A stretch of DNA of 64,000 bases, from the NCBI RefSeq assembly GCF_039904985.1, contig NZ_CP157005.1:1-64000 (forward strand), read 5' to 3'. Below are positions 21,101 to 28,953 of the stretch, piece after piece (the stretch's first letter is position 1; every line of letters starts with the position of its first letter). The position numbers and the translations under genes are program-made. A model generated the notes under the pieces. That model was not told the DNA's origin. It searched no databases and worked only from the letters and a program-made list of their open reading frames with translations. The DNA comes from Methylomonas sp. AM2-LC (lineage in GTDB: Bacteria; Pseudomonadota; Gammaproteobacteria; Methylococcales; Methylomonadaceae).

Positions 21101-21596
21101 CACCTAAGTTATTAAACAATCTGACTGCACCTTCATACACCCATAATGAAGTTGCGCCCTGATCTGCATGTAATGCAAATTCTGTGCCTTCAGGCCCTGC
21201 GCTGGCAATTGGCGTAGTAATCAACATATGCCTAGGTGTGCGGCTAATAAAATGCACAAAACCTTTTAGCAAATCCAGCGCTGTGGGTTTATTGACGGCT
21301 ATGCCATTTAATGACAACACGGTACCTGCATCCAGACGTAGTAGTATCTTATCAGGCAATAGAATCGACGCACGACTATGGCTATCTAATCGCACACGCC
21401 CGCCCTCGCAGAGGATGTCATTCAATTGTGCGGGCTGCCATTGGCCCTGGCCATTCCCATCAAAAAATAAATCGCCTTGTAAGGAAACCACTTTTGCTGC
21501 ATTCTGTTCTGAGCATAATTTTCTTTCGGCAATATCATCTCCCGCCGAACAAATGGACGAAAACAAAACCAGCAGCAAAACAACAAGGAGATACAT
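18123..21596 (-). CDS. FecR-TPR protein with C-terminal outer-membrane barrel, copy B
   Basis: This protein of about 1157 residues begins with a signal peptide ending near CSA. A FecR domain follows (about residues 60-165; RLDSHSRASILLPD and ITTPIASAGPEGTEFAL), then a TPR array (about 210-590) and a beta-rich region (about 600-1157) ending RVIFSRITLAF. The terminal Phe fits the signal recognised by the BAM complex, and the last strands resemble TonB-dependent receptor ends, but no plug domain is seen. The ATG at 21596 is preferred to a GTG at 21632 because the paralogue starts at the same point. It is about 2 kb near-identical to copy A, then diverges in the barrel. Function unknown; an envelope sensor or transporter is inferred. 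Confidence 0.88.
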   Translation of the reverse strand: MYLLVVLLLVLFSSICSAGDDIAERKLCSEQNAAKVVSLQGDLFFDGNGQGQWQPAQLNDILCEGGRVRLDSHSRASILLPDKILLRLDAGTVLSLNGIAVNKPTALDLLKGFVHFISRTPRHMLITTPIASAGPEGTEFALHADQGATSLWVYEGAVRLFNNLGDLQLKAGETAIAELGQIPRVQIDIKPNDAVNWALYYPSLLPYNAAADIDGGNNQDLQLALADFRHGKIDKALARLNAVSPEQREFYYFKVRGAMLLSLGRIELALEDIKLVQSKKPNDAEALALLSVLALTQNHKEQAYDLANQAISADPSSAAAFSALSYAEQSRFELENALHAADQAVKNAPRDALVWARKAELELSLGLTVDTDQAAEQAFKLDPDLERTQTVLGFSYLLHGNTAPAFQAFSKAVNLDSASPLARLGLGLARIRNGELAEGRQDLEIAAGLDPANAMIRSYLGKAYYEEKRNELAQNELDLAKQRDPKDPTAFLYNAILKLTTNRPVSALSDISKAIDLNDNRAVYRSSLSLDKDLAARSAAQGRIYDELGYQQLGLLQGWKSLNADSNNYSAHRLLADDYAALPRHEIARVSELLQSQLLQPINITPIQPNLAESSLFVLNSLGPGSLGFNEFNPLFEYNRMSLQASGIYGGNNTIGDNAQLSGIHDNLSFSLGQFNYGTDGFRENNFFKRNMYNAFLQNKVSDKLNLQFEYRHEVTGNGDLGLNFDRSNFDKNYSQNTSVDSYRVGGHYEFNPKSSLITSAIYQSVDVHQSDLSTKMTLNTDPDTGIIDSNATTKTNLNNYNRRGFISELQHNFIDSKFNIINGVGYLDQDSIKYNSSLTSSVDFFTFDGISIGDSSSVTSSFKVHESRLKRANFYNYSKIYLPEKFTLTLGFSVDWYNNLPTDQTEDKLSLLNPKFGLMWSPNNATTFRTAFFRASSIARNFSQTIEPTQVAGFNQFFDDILGTISWRSGFGVDHKFSNNFSSGLEFSKRNLDIPQLFYGLYRSEQIGRAYFNFIPHDQFSLGLEYFYEKINQTGLSISSTNAYANLGMFNSVETHRIPLTVSFFDTSGFSIKIKNSFVHQSGEFQNQSTNNTTNGVSDFFVSDLNLSYRIPKRHGMISIGVNNLFSDKFNYQNTDYNDVTIAPGRVIFSRITLAF

Positions 21597-21633
21597 ACGC
21601 TTTTGAGTTATTTTTTCTGTGAATCTAATCACA
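19458..21633 (-). repeat. Long direct repeat, copy B (leader, FecR, TPR and first barrel strands)
   Basis: This stretch is highly similar at base level to 23461-25629, in the same orientation about 4 kb away. It covers the leader, signal peptide, FecR and TPR parts and the first barrel strands. Similarity falls away sharply in the rest of the barrel. Such a repeat could recombine or undergo gene conversion. Confidence 0.85.
21618..21633. promoter_or_regulatory. Perfect CRP-type palindrome in the leader of copy B
   Basis: TGTGA, six spacer bases, TCACA match both half-sites of the classical CRP consensus exactly. The site ends 22 bases before the ATG at 21596. That is too close for standard class I or II activation unless translation starts further downstream, so repression or roadblocking is more consistent. 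The CRP-type regulator is encoded about 7 kb away in the same locus. Confidence 0.6.
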
Positions 21634-21724
21634 AAAACATACTCTCATCAAGACATAAATCAAAAAAATTAGTGATGTTTAGCTTATGCTAAGAAGATTG
21701 ACCCAAAAAGCTACTTACCGTTTT

Positions 21725-21769
21725 AAATAGTAGAAGAGAAAATTTATCCTTTTTTATCTACTACTATTT
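21725..21769 (-). terminator. Long hairpin after the small Cys-rich gene of copy A
   Basis: Arms at 21725-21737 and 21757-21769 pair over 13 bases with one mismatch and a 19-base loop. The structure begins 8 bases after the stop of the small gene and before the leader of the copy B large gene. It is AT-rich and has no strong T run, so termination is plausible but not certain. Confidence 0.5.
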
Positions 21770-21776
21770 CTTTAAA

Positions 21777-22076
21777 TTAGGGACAAGTCTTTTTAGCGCT
21801 TGTGCTGCAAATATATTGTCCGGGATGCACAACTGGAGGTTGTGCTGGTGGGCATGCATTGACATAACATATGCTGGAAGTACCGCCAGGAGGTGGATAA
21901 ACAAATGTTTGCATACAAGAATATCCACCGTCAATTGAATACGTTGAACATATAGTTTCAGTTGGCGTGGAGGAATTCTCTGCAAAAAGAATAATGCTCA
22001 AAAAAACTACAATACCTATACCATATGCTAACAATTTATTATTAGTCATGAGACTTTTTAATGTTGTTAAATTCAT
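21777..22076 (-). CDS. Small membrane-anchored Cys-rich protein, cassette copy A
   Basis: The 99-residue protein has one membrane helix (about residues 17-33, LAYGIGIVVFLSIILF) and a Pro-rich tail with six cysteines. The motif I-C-x-x-Y-S-I-D-G ... Y-x-C and the later ACPP match the small protein at 17413-17766. An AAGG RBS lies about 11 bases before the ATG at 22076; a TTG start is possible nine bases upstream. It sits between the two large FecR-TPR genes and follows copy A by 128 bases. A partner or maturation factor for the large protein is an inference; no family is recognised. Confidence 0.7.
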   Translation of the reverse strand: MNLTTLKSLMTNNKLLAYGIGIVVFLSIILFAENSSTPTETICSTYSIDGGYSCMQTFVYPPPGGTSSICYVNACPPAQPPVVHPGQYICSTSAKKTCP

Positions 22077-22204
22077 AATAATCAATACCTTGCTAAATTT
22101 AGCTGTAAAAATATATATCTTAACTTGTTAACATTAGAATACTTAAAAACATAGTTAATACTACCTTTAAATATTACTAACACACATACCCATGTATACC
22201 TACA

Positions 22205-25200
22205 TTAAAAAGCTAAGGTAACTCTCGAATATAATACCCGGCCTGGCACTATAGTTACGTTATTATAGTCGGTATTCTGATAATTAGAAGTTTCATTAAA
22301 TATATTGTTAGCACCTAGACTTAACATTCCATATCTTGCTGGCAATCGATAGTTAATATTCATATCTGAAACAACGAAACTGGAATTGCTAGACAATGAA
22401 GTCAGAGCAGTTGGATTTTGAAAAAACCCAGATTGAAACACTAAAGAGTTTTTAAACTTTAACGTTAATCCTGACGAATCAAATAAACTTATTGTCAACG
22501 GAATTCTATGCGTTTCAACATCATTAAACAAACCATAGATATAAGCATTATCTCTACTGTAACCCAATCCTGGCTGATCAATTTTTTCATAAAAATATTC
22601 CAATCCAAGAGCCACCCAATCTTTAGGCATATAATTTAAATAAGCTCTACCGGTATGTTCAGCCCTATAAACTCCCCCATCTGAAACATAAAGATTGCGT
22701 TGTGAGTATTCAACACCTGAAGCCAACTGGTTAGAAAACTTGTGATCTATGCCGACACCATAGCGCCATGACACCGTACCAATTGCATCATCAAAAAACT
22801 GGTTAAAGCCAGCAACCTGCGTAGGTTCTATAGTTTGATTAAAAGAATTGGTAACACTTAGCACTCGAAAAATAGCCGTACGTAAAGTGGTAGAAGATGT
22901 TGGATTCCAGACAATGCCAAATTTCGGATTGAGCGGTTTTAGCTGTACAACATCATTTTTATAAAAATCAGCACTTAAACCTAAAGTAGTTGATAAATTG
23001 TCAGATAAATAAAATTTCGAATAATTGTAAAAATTGGTTCTTCGTAAGCCATAAATTGATGATTGGGGTGTACTTAGAAGTTGCTCTTGAAAAGGTATAC
23101 TAATAAATCCTGGTTGATTTAGTGTATTAATTGCTTGATGATCGATATGACCAAATCCACTCAAGATACTTACTTTTGAATTGCTATAGTTATGCTGCAA
23201 TTCAGTAATAAACCCATTTCTACTGAGTGCATTAGTATTAAAAGTTTGTTCCAGAAAAAAAGGTAGTGCGCTAATAGTGCTTGTATTGTTGTTTATTAAA
23301 TCAATTTTCTGATAAATAGCTGACCCTATCAATGAAGAATTAGGGCTAAACTCATAGCGCCCTCCCAGCCGATAGCTGTCGATATTTTTGCTTTGATTTA
23401 AGGTATTATCGAAATTACTTTTATCAAAATTTAAGGCCAAATCTCCATTTGTTGTTACCTCATGCCGATACTCAAACTGCAAATTTAATTTATCACTGAT
23501 TTTATCTTGCAAAAATGCATTATACAGATTCCGCTTAAAAAAATTGTTTTCCCTAAACCCATCGGTACCGTAATTAAACTGCCCAAAACTATAAGATAGA
23601 TTGTCATGAATACCCGACAACTGCACATTATCACCCAGCGTGTTATTACCCCCGTAAATACCTGAAGCTTGTAAGGACATCCGGTTATATTCAAACAACG
23701 GATTAAACTCATTAAAGCCCATAGAACCTGGGCCTAAACTGTTTAATACAAACAAACTGCTTTCTGCCAAATTTGGCTGAATGGGAGTGATGTTGACCGG
23801 CTGCAGTAACTGCGATTGTAGCAACTCGCTGACTTTTGCAATCTCGTGCCTGGGTAAGGCGGCATAATCATCGGCCAATAAGCGATGTGCCGAATAATTG
23901 TTTGAATCTACATTGAGCGATTTCCATCCCTGTAACAAACCTAACTGCTGATAACCTAATTCGTCGTAAATACGCCCTTGCGCAGCGCTACGTGCCGCCA
24001 AATCCTTATCGAGAGACAAACTTGAACGGTAAACAGCCCTATTATCATTCAAATCAATGGCTTCCGATATATCGCTTAACGCAGCAACAGGTCGATTAGT
24101 GGTTAATTTCAGAATAGCATCATATAGAAAAGCGGTGGGATCTTTTGGATCACGTTGCTTGGCTAAATCCAGTTGATCTTGTGCCAGCTCGTTGCGTTTT
24201 TCTTCATAATAGGCTTTACCCAAATAGCTGCGTATCATGGCATTAGCCGGATCAAGGCCAGCGGCAATTTCCAAATCCTGACGACCTGTGGCAAGCTCTC
24301 CATTACGAATTCGTGCCAAACCTAAACCCAAACGCGCCAACGGCGAGGCGGAATCTAGATTTACAGCTTTACCAAAAGCCTGTAATGCAGCGGCCGTATT
24401 GCTATGTAACAAATATGCGAAACCTTGTACGGTTTGGGTACGCTCTAAATCAGGATCAAGTTTATATGCCTGCTCTGCCGCCTGGTTCGTATTAGCCGTC
24501 AATCCTAAAGAAAGTTCTAATTCCGCTTTGCGCGCCCAGACCAAGGCATCTTGTGGAGCACTTTTTACCGCTTGATCAGCTGCATGCAAAGCATTTTCCA
24601 ACTCAAATCGGCTTTGCTCAGCATAGGACAAGGCAGAAAATGCTGCCGCAGAATCTGGATCTATATTAGTAGCTTGATTTGCAAGAACATAAGCTTGCTC
24701 TTTATGGTTTTGAGTTAATGCTAACACCGAAAGTAAAGCTAAGGCTTCCGCATCATTTGGATTTTTGCTCTGTACTTTCTTGATATCGTCTAGTGCTGGC
24801 TCAACTCTACCCAAACTCAGTAGCATGGCTCCACGTACTTTGAAAAAGTAAGTCTCGCGTTGTTCAGGCAATACTGCATTTAAGCGCGTTAGCGCATTGT
24901 CAGTTTTGCCATGCCGAAAATCGGCTATAGCAAACTGTATTTCCTGTTTTATACCGGTTTGTTCCTCATTGCTAACAGGCAACAAGGACGGATAATAGAG
25001 TGCCCAATTGACAGCATCTAATGGTTTAATGTCAATTTGCGCTCTGGGCATTTGTCCTAATTCGGCAATAGCCGCTTCTCCTGGCTTAAGCCGAACACTT
25101 CCTAGGGTATTAAAAAATCTGACTGCACCTTCAAATACCCATAGCGAGGTAGCATCCTGTTCCGCGCTTAATGCGAATTCTGTGCCTTCGGGGCCAGCAT

Positions 25201-25591
25201 TGGCAACTGGCGTAGTAATCTGCATATGCCTAGGTGTGCGGCTGATAAAATGCACAAAGCCTTTTAACAAATTTAACAGGGTGGGTTTATCAGCTGCTAT
25301 GCCGTTTAATGTCAACACTGTACCTGCATCCAAACGCAATAGTATATTGTCAGGTAATAGTATTGAGGCTCGGCTATTATCTAATCGCACCCGCCACCCT
25401 TCGCAAAGATCGTCATTCAACTTTGCGGGTTGCCAATGCCCCTGACCCTCTAAATCAAAAAACAAATTACCTTGTAATGAAACCAATTTTGCTGCAATTT
25501 CAGCAGGACATAATTTTCTTTCAGCAATATCATTTTCAGCCCAACAAATGGGCGTAAATGAAATCAGTAGCAGAAAAATAAGGAGATGCAT
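22205..25591 (-). CDS. FecR-TPR protein with C-terminal outer-membrane barrel, copy A
   Basis: This 1128-residue protein has a signal peptide (about 1-18, ending CWA) and a periplasmic FecR domain (about 60-165). A TPR array follows (about 210-590, e.g. AFSALSYAEQSRFELENALHAA-type repeats), then a beta-rich barrel region (about 600-1128) ending RVLYSRVTLAF. Two cysteines flank the FecR entry (KLCPAE and DLCEG) and are conserved in copy B. Unlike canonical FecR it has no cytosolic anti-sigma part and no sigma factor gene nearby. The ATG at 25591 is conserved with copy B. It is divergent from bamA. Probable outer-membrane protein with a periplasmic sensor arm; role unknown. Confidence 0.88.
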   Translation of the reverse strand: MHLLIFLLLISFTPICWAENDIAERKLCPAEIAAKLVSLQGNLFFDLEGQGHWQPAKLNDDLCEGWRVRLDNSRASILLPDNILLRLDAGTVLTLNGIAADKPTLLNLLKGFVHFISRTPRHMQITTPVANAGPEGTEFALSAEQDATSLWVFEGAVRFFNTLGSVRLKPGEAAIAELGQMPRAQIDIKPLDAVNWALYYPSLLPVSNEEQTGIKQEIQFAIADFRHGKTDNALTRLNAVLPEQRETYFFKVRGAMLLSLGRVEPALDDIKKVQSKNPNDAEALALLSVLALTQNHKEQAYVLANQATNIDPDSAAAFSALSYAEQSRFELENALHAADQAVKSAPQDALVWARKAELELSLGLTANTNQAAEQAYKLDPDLERTQTVQGFAYLLHSNTAAALQAFGKAVNLDSASPLARLGLGLARIRNGELATGRQDLEIAAGLDPANAMIRSYLGKAYYEEKRNELAQDQLDLAKQRDPKDPTAFLYDAILKLTTNRPVAALSDISEAIDLNDNRAVYRSSLSLDKDLAARSAAQGRIYDELGYQQLGLLQGWKSLNVDSNNYSAHRLLADDYAALPRHEIAKVSELLQSQLLQPVNITPIQPNLAESSLFVLNSLGPGSMGFNEFNPLFEYNRMSLQASGIYGGNNTLGDNVQLSGIHDNLSYSFGQFNYGTDGFRENNFFKRNLYNAFLQDKISDKLNLQFEYRHEVTTNGDLALNFDKSNFDNTLNQSKNIDSYRLGGRYEFSPNSSLIGSAIYQKIDLINNNTSTISALPFFLEQTFNTNALSRNGFITELQHNYSNSKVSILSGFGHIDHQAINTLNQPGFISIPFQEQLLSTPQSSIYGLRRTNFYNYSKFYLSDNLSTTLGLSADFYKNDVVQLKPLNPKFGIVWNPTSSTTLRTAIFRVLSVTNSFNQTIEPTQVAGFNQFFDDAIGTVSWRYGVGIDHKFSNQLASGVEYSQRNLYVSDGGVYRAEHTGRAYLNYMPKDWVALGLEYFYEKIDQPGLGYSRDNAYIYGLFNDVETHRIPLTISLFDSSGLTLKFKNSLVFQSGFFQNPTALTSLSSNSSFVVSDMNINYRLPARYGMLSLGANNIFNETSNYQNTDYNNVTIVPGRVLYSRVTLAF

Positions 25592-25629
25592 GTGCTTTAT
25601 CAGTTGATTTTTCTATGAATATAATCACA
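23461..25629 (-). repeat. Long direct repeat, copy A (leader, FecR, TPR and first barrel strands)
   Basis: This is the counterpart of the repeat at 19458-21633, in the same orientation. The leader upstream of the ATG is also conserved, including the CRP-like palindrome, showing that the duplication took in regulatory DNA. Confidence 0.85.
25614..25629. promoter_or_regulatory. CRP-like palindrome in the leader of copy A
   Basis: TATGA, six spacer bases, TCACA match the CRP consensus with one mismatch. It is at the same place relative to the start codon as the perfect site of copy B. Because the leaders are duplicates, conservation is weaker evidence than two independent sites would be. Confidence 0.5.
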
Positions 25630-25838
25630 AAAACATACAAGCATCAAGCCATAAATTATCTGTAAAATGTTGTAAGGACTGAGATTAAGCAATGCTATGG
25701 TTGACGAAAACTGATTTTATTTAATTACCCTTACATAGAAGTGATTTGATATTAGACGTAATTTTTATTCAAAATAGCATTGAGTTGTCAAAAATCTAAC
25801 AGCCAAATAAAACGTAACCTCATCTGAACGCCCACCAC

Positions 25839-28169
25839 ATGATACAATTTAGTTATTTATTGCCTTTGTTGGTTGACCGCGTGAAAAGAAATACGGTTTT
25901 TCATATTTTATTGTTGAGTTACCTGATAGCCAAAACTGCATTTGCCGCAGACAGTTTTGTCGTTGAAGACATTCAAGTCAGAGGGTTACAAAGAATTTCT
26001 GCAGGTACTGTTTACAACTATTTGCCAGTAAATATTGGCGACGAATTTCCAGAAGAGAAGCAGGCAGTTGCAATTAGAGCTCTATTCAATACTGGCTTTT
26101 TTAAAGATATCAGCCTTGAAAAAGAAGGTAATGTCTTAGTGGTTAATGTTGTAGAGCGCCCTTCTGTAGCTAAAATTGCTATAGAGGGCAATAAGGACAT
26201 TAAAAAGGAAGACCTCACCGAAGCCTTGAAAAAAATTGGCTTAACAGAAGGCAAAGTCTACAACAAACAGGTTCTTGATAAAGTTGAACAAGAGTTACGG
26301 CGTCAATATTTTAGCCATGGAAAATATGGCCTTAAGATCAAAACAGAAGTCACCGAATTGTCCCGCAATCGTGTCGCCATTCGTATTGATATTTCCGAAG
26401 GAAAAGTCGCAAAAATTAAACAGATCAATATAGTTGGCAATAACGCCTTTCCTAACGACAAACTTAAAAAAGACTTTGAACAAAGTCCAACCAATTTTTT
26501 ATCTTTTTATAGTAAAGACGACCAATACTCCAAACAAAAACTATCTGCAGACCTTGAAAAGTTACGCTCCTATTATTTGGATCGTGGTTATATTAATTTT
26601 TCCATTGAATCAACACAGGTGGATATCACTGCGGATAAAAAAGAAATCTATATAACCATCAACGTCAAAGAAGGCGAGGTTTACACTTTGGATAAAGTGA
26701 AACTAAATGGCGAATTGATTGTTGCTCCAGAAGAATTGACAAAACTAGTGAAAGTAGGGCCTGGCGAGATTTTTTCACGTAAAAACGCGACAGAAACATC
26801 AAAAGCCATTTCTGATAGACTCGGAAACGAAGGATATACTTTTGCTAATGTCAACATGGTACCCGACATTAATGAACAACAAAAAACCGTAACCATGACA
26901 TTTTTTGTTGATCCAGGGAAGCGTGTTTATGTAAGACGTATAAACGTCAAAGGCAATACTAAAACCCGTGATGAAGTGGTACGCAGAGAAATGCGGCAAA
27001 TGGAATCCAGCTGGGCAGCCAGTAATAAAATTGAGCGTTCGAAAACCCGTCTGGAAAGATTAGGTTATTTTGAAGAAGTTGGCGTAGAAACGCCCCCTGT
27101 TGCGGGTGCCGCAGACCAGATTGATGTCAATTACACTGTCAAGGAAAAAGCATCTGGCAACTTACAAGCGGGTGTTGGTTATTCACAGGTGCAAGGCATT
27201 ATTTTCAATGCCAATATTTCTCAGGATAATATTTTTGGTACCGGCAAAAGGGTCGATTTAGCCTTTAATAATAGTTCAATCATGACGCGTTACAACTTGG
27301 GCTTTAGTGATCCTTATTACACTCTAGATGGTGTATCTCTGGGTTATAACCTGGGTTACACCACGCGTAATGCTTATGCCGCCAACTTGGCTAGTTACAA
27401 TACTCGAGTTGAAAATGCCAGTATGAACTTTGGTATTCCGCTAAACGAGTTTAATCGGTTAGGCTTTGATGTGGAAGTTAAAAACACAAACATATCATCA
27501 ACATCTATATCCTCGACCCAAATTCTTAACTATATTGCTAAAAATGGTAACCATTTTGCCGTTTTAGATGTCTCAGCAGGTTGGACTCACGACACTCTGG
27601 ATCGGCCCACTTTCTCACATCGTGGTGGTCAGCAACGTATCTCAGGACTTGCAACAGTACCTGGCAGCGGGCTGGAATACTTCAAAGTCACTTATAAACA
27701 CCAGCATTTTTTCCCTTTATCCAACGACTTCACTTTCCGCTTGTTGGGCGAAGTGGATCATGGTGGCGGCTATGGTAAAACCTCAGAACTACCCTTCTTT
27801 GAAAACTATTACGCAGGTGGAACCAATGATGTTCGAGGCTTTATGCAAAACACTCTGGGTACCAGAGACTCAAACAACAGACCTTTTGGTGGTTCAACCA
27901 AAGCCATAGGTAAAGCGGAATTATTCTTCCCTCTGCCGTTTTTAAGTGAGCTAAAATCGGTCCGAGTGGGAACCTTTTTAGATGGCGGTACATTGGCCAA
28001 CAGTTTGAGCTTGGGTGGATTAAACAACAACTTCCGCTATTCAGCTGGCTTGTCTGGTGAATGGTTATCTCCATTCGGAGCCCTTGCAGTCAGTATTGCA
28101 CATCCCTTAAATCCACAGGCCAATGACTTGACACAAGCCTTCCAATTTACCTTTGGCTCAGGATTTTAG
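25839..28169 (+). CDS. bamA: Outer-membrane protein assembly factor BamA
   Basis: BamA is the central subunit of the machinery that inserts beta-barrels into the outer membrane. The 776-residue protein has a signal peptide ending AFA, five POTRA domains (about residues 40-440) and a 16-strand barrel. The barrel carries the conserved loop VRGF (DVRGFMQNTLG) and a terminal GSGF. The ATG at 25839 is used; a GTG at 25881 would give a shorter and more typical signal peptide. The usual upstream rseP and dxr genes are missing. It heads bamA-skp. Confidence 0.98.
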   Translation: MIQFSYLLPLLVDRVKRNTVFHILLLSYLIAKTAFAADSFVVEDIQVRGLQRISAGTVYNYLPVNIGDEFPEEKQAVAIRALFNTGFFKDISLEKEGNVLVVNVVERPSVAKIAIEGNKDIKKEDLTEALKKIGLTEGKVYNKQVLDKVEQELRRQYFSHGKYGLKIKTEVTELSRNRVAIRIDISEGKVAKIKQINIVGNNAFPNDKLKKDFEQSPTNFLSFYSKDDQYSKQKLSADLEKLRSYYLDRGYINFSIESTQVDITADKKEIYITINVKEGEVYTLDKVKLNGELIVAPEELTKLVKVGPGEIFSRKNATETSKAISDRLGNEGYTFANVNMVPDINEQQKTVTMTFFVDPGKRVYVRRINVKGNTKTRDEVVRREMRQMESSWAASNKIERSKTRLERLGYFEEVGVETPPVAGAADQIDVNYTVKEKASGNLQAGVGYSQVQGIIFNANISQDNIFGTGKRVDLAFNNSSIMTRYNLGFSDPYYTLDGVSLGYNLGYTTRNAYAANLASYNTRVENASMNFGIPLNEFNRLGFDVEVKNTNISSTSISSTQILNYIAKNGNHFAVLDVSAGWTHDTLDRPTFSHRGGQQRISGLATVPGSGLEYFKVTYKHQHFFPLSNDFTFRLLGEVDHGGGYGKTSELPFFENYYAGGTNDVRGFMQNTLGTRDSNNRPFGGSTKAIGKAELFFPLPFLSELKSVRVGTFLDGGTLANSLSLGGLNNNFRYSAGLSGEWLSPFGALAVSIAHPLNPQANDLTQAFQFTFGSGF

Positions 28170-28254
28170 TTTAGTTTAAATGTTTTTTACCTTATAATTT
28201 ATTATTGTATTTTATCAATTCCCCCAAAAAACTTAGCCGGAGATGGTTATAACC

Positions 28255-28752
28255 ATGAAAATTAGAATTTCGTTGTTTTTTATGCTGATGTTAATGGCTG
28301 GCTTTAGCCATGCAGAATTAAAGATTGGTTATGTTGACCTTGGCAAGGTTATGGAAAAGTCACCGCAAGCGGCAAAAGCTAAAACTCGCTTGGAAAACGA
28401 ATTTTCCTCACGCGTAAAAACTCTGAAATCTCAGGCTAAGGAACTGCAAACTTTAGAAGATAAACTTAGCAAAGATTCAGCCATCATGAGTGAAGAGGAA
28501 CGTCGCAAACTCGAAAAAGATGTACTGGAGAAAAGACGTGACGCAGCAAGAGCTCAACAAGAATACAGTGAAGACGTCAATTTGCGTAGAAATGAAGAAA
28601 TGGGCAATCTGCAAAAACACCTTTTTGAAGTCGTAAAATCACTGGCTAAAGAAGAATCTTTTGACTTATTAATTACCGATGTTCTTTATGCTAATGAGCA
28701 AATTGATGTTACCAATCGGGTGCTGCAAAAACTGGAAACCATTCCTCAGTAA
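28255..28752 (+). CDS. skp: Periplasmic chaperone Skp (OmpH family)
   Basis: Skp is a trimeric periplasmic chaperone that carries unfolded outer-membrane proteins to BAM. The protein has a signal peptide ending HA, a beta-strand core (KIGYVDLGKVM) and long charged helices forming the tentacles. The ATG at 28255 is preferred since the RBS (GGAG at 28239-28242) lies 12 bases before it; the in-frame ATG at 28243 directly abuts that RBS. It follows bamA by about 85 bases, as in most gammaproteobacteria. Confidence 0.95.
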   Translation: MKIRISLFFMLMLMAGFSHAELKIGYVDLGKVMEKSPQAAKAKTRLENEFSSRVKTLKSQAKELQTLEDKLSKDSAIMSEEERRKLEKDVLEKRRDAARAQQEYSEDVNLRRNEEMGNLQKHLFEVVKSLAKEESFDLLITDVLYANEQIDVTNRVLQKLETIPQ

Positions 28753-28860
28753 TACAGTTTATCCTTTCGACAACCAGAGTTTATTCACGTATTAATCATC
28801 AGCATTGCCGATGACTTTATGAAGCAATTCAGTTGGAATAAGGTATGATCTTCGAACAAA

Positions 28861-28888
28861 ATTTCTTGAGCGGCTTACCTCAAGAAAT
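28861..28888 (+). repeat. Perfect 10-bp hairpin between skp and fabZ
   Basis: ATTTCTTGAG at 28861-28870 pairs exactly with CTCAAGAAAT at 28879-28888 around an 8-base loop. It is the first of two tandem hairpins in the gap where lpxD normally lies. There is no T run directly after it. Confidence 0.6.
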
Positions 28889-28908
28889 GTATAAATTGCA
28901 TTAAATAC

Positions 28909-28931
28909 GAGGAAAACGCTCTGTTTTCCTC
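28909..28931 (+). repeat. Second perfect hairpin, just upstream of fabZ
   Basis: GAGGAAAAC at 28909-28917 pairs exactly with GTTTTCCTC at 28923-28931 around a 5-base loop, ending 22 bases before the fabZ ATG. The purine-rich arm is the only RBS-like sequence nearby and would be buried in the stem. It could be a processing site, an attenuator or a weak terminator. Confidence 0.55.
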
Positions 28932-28953
28932 CATTACATTTCTTCCTAGCACT

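Noticed and set aside
18123..25591. TonB-dependent receptors
   Set aside because: The barrel ends look similar but there is no TonB box or plug domain; the N-terminal half is FecR plus TPR.
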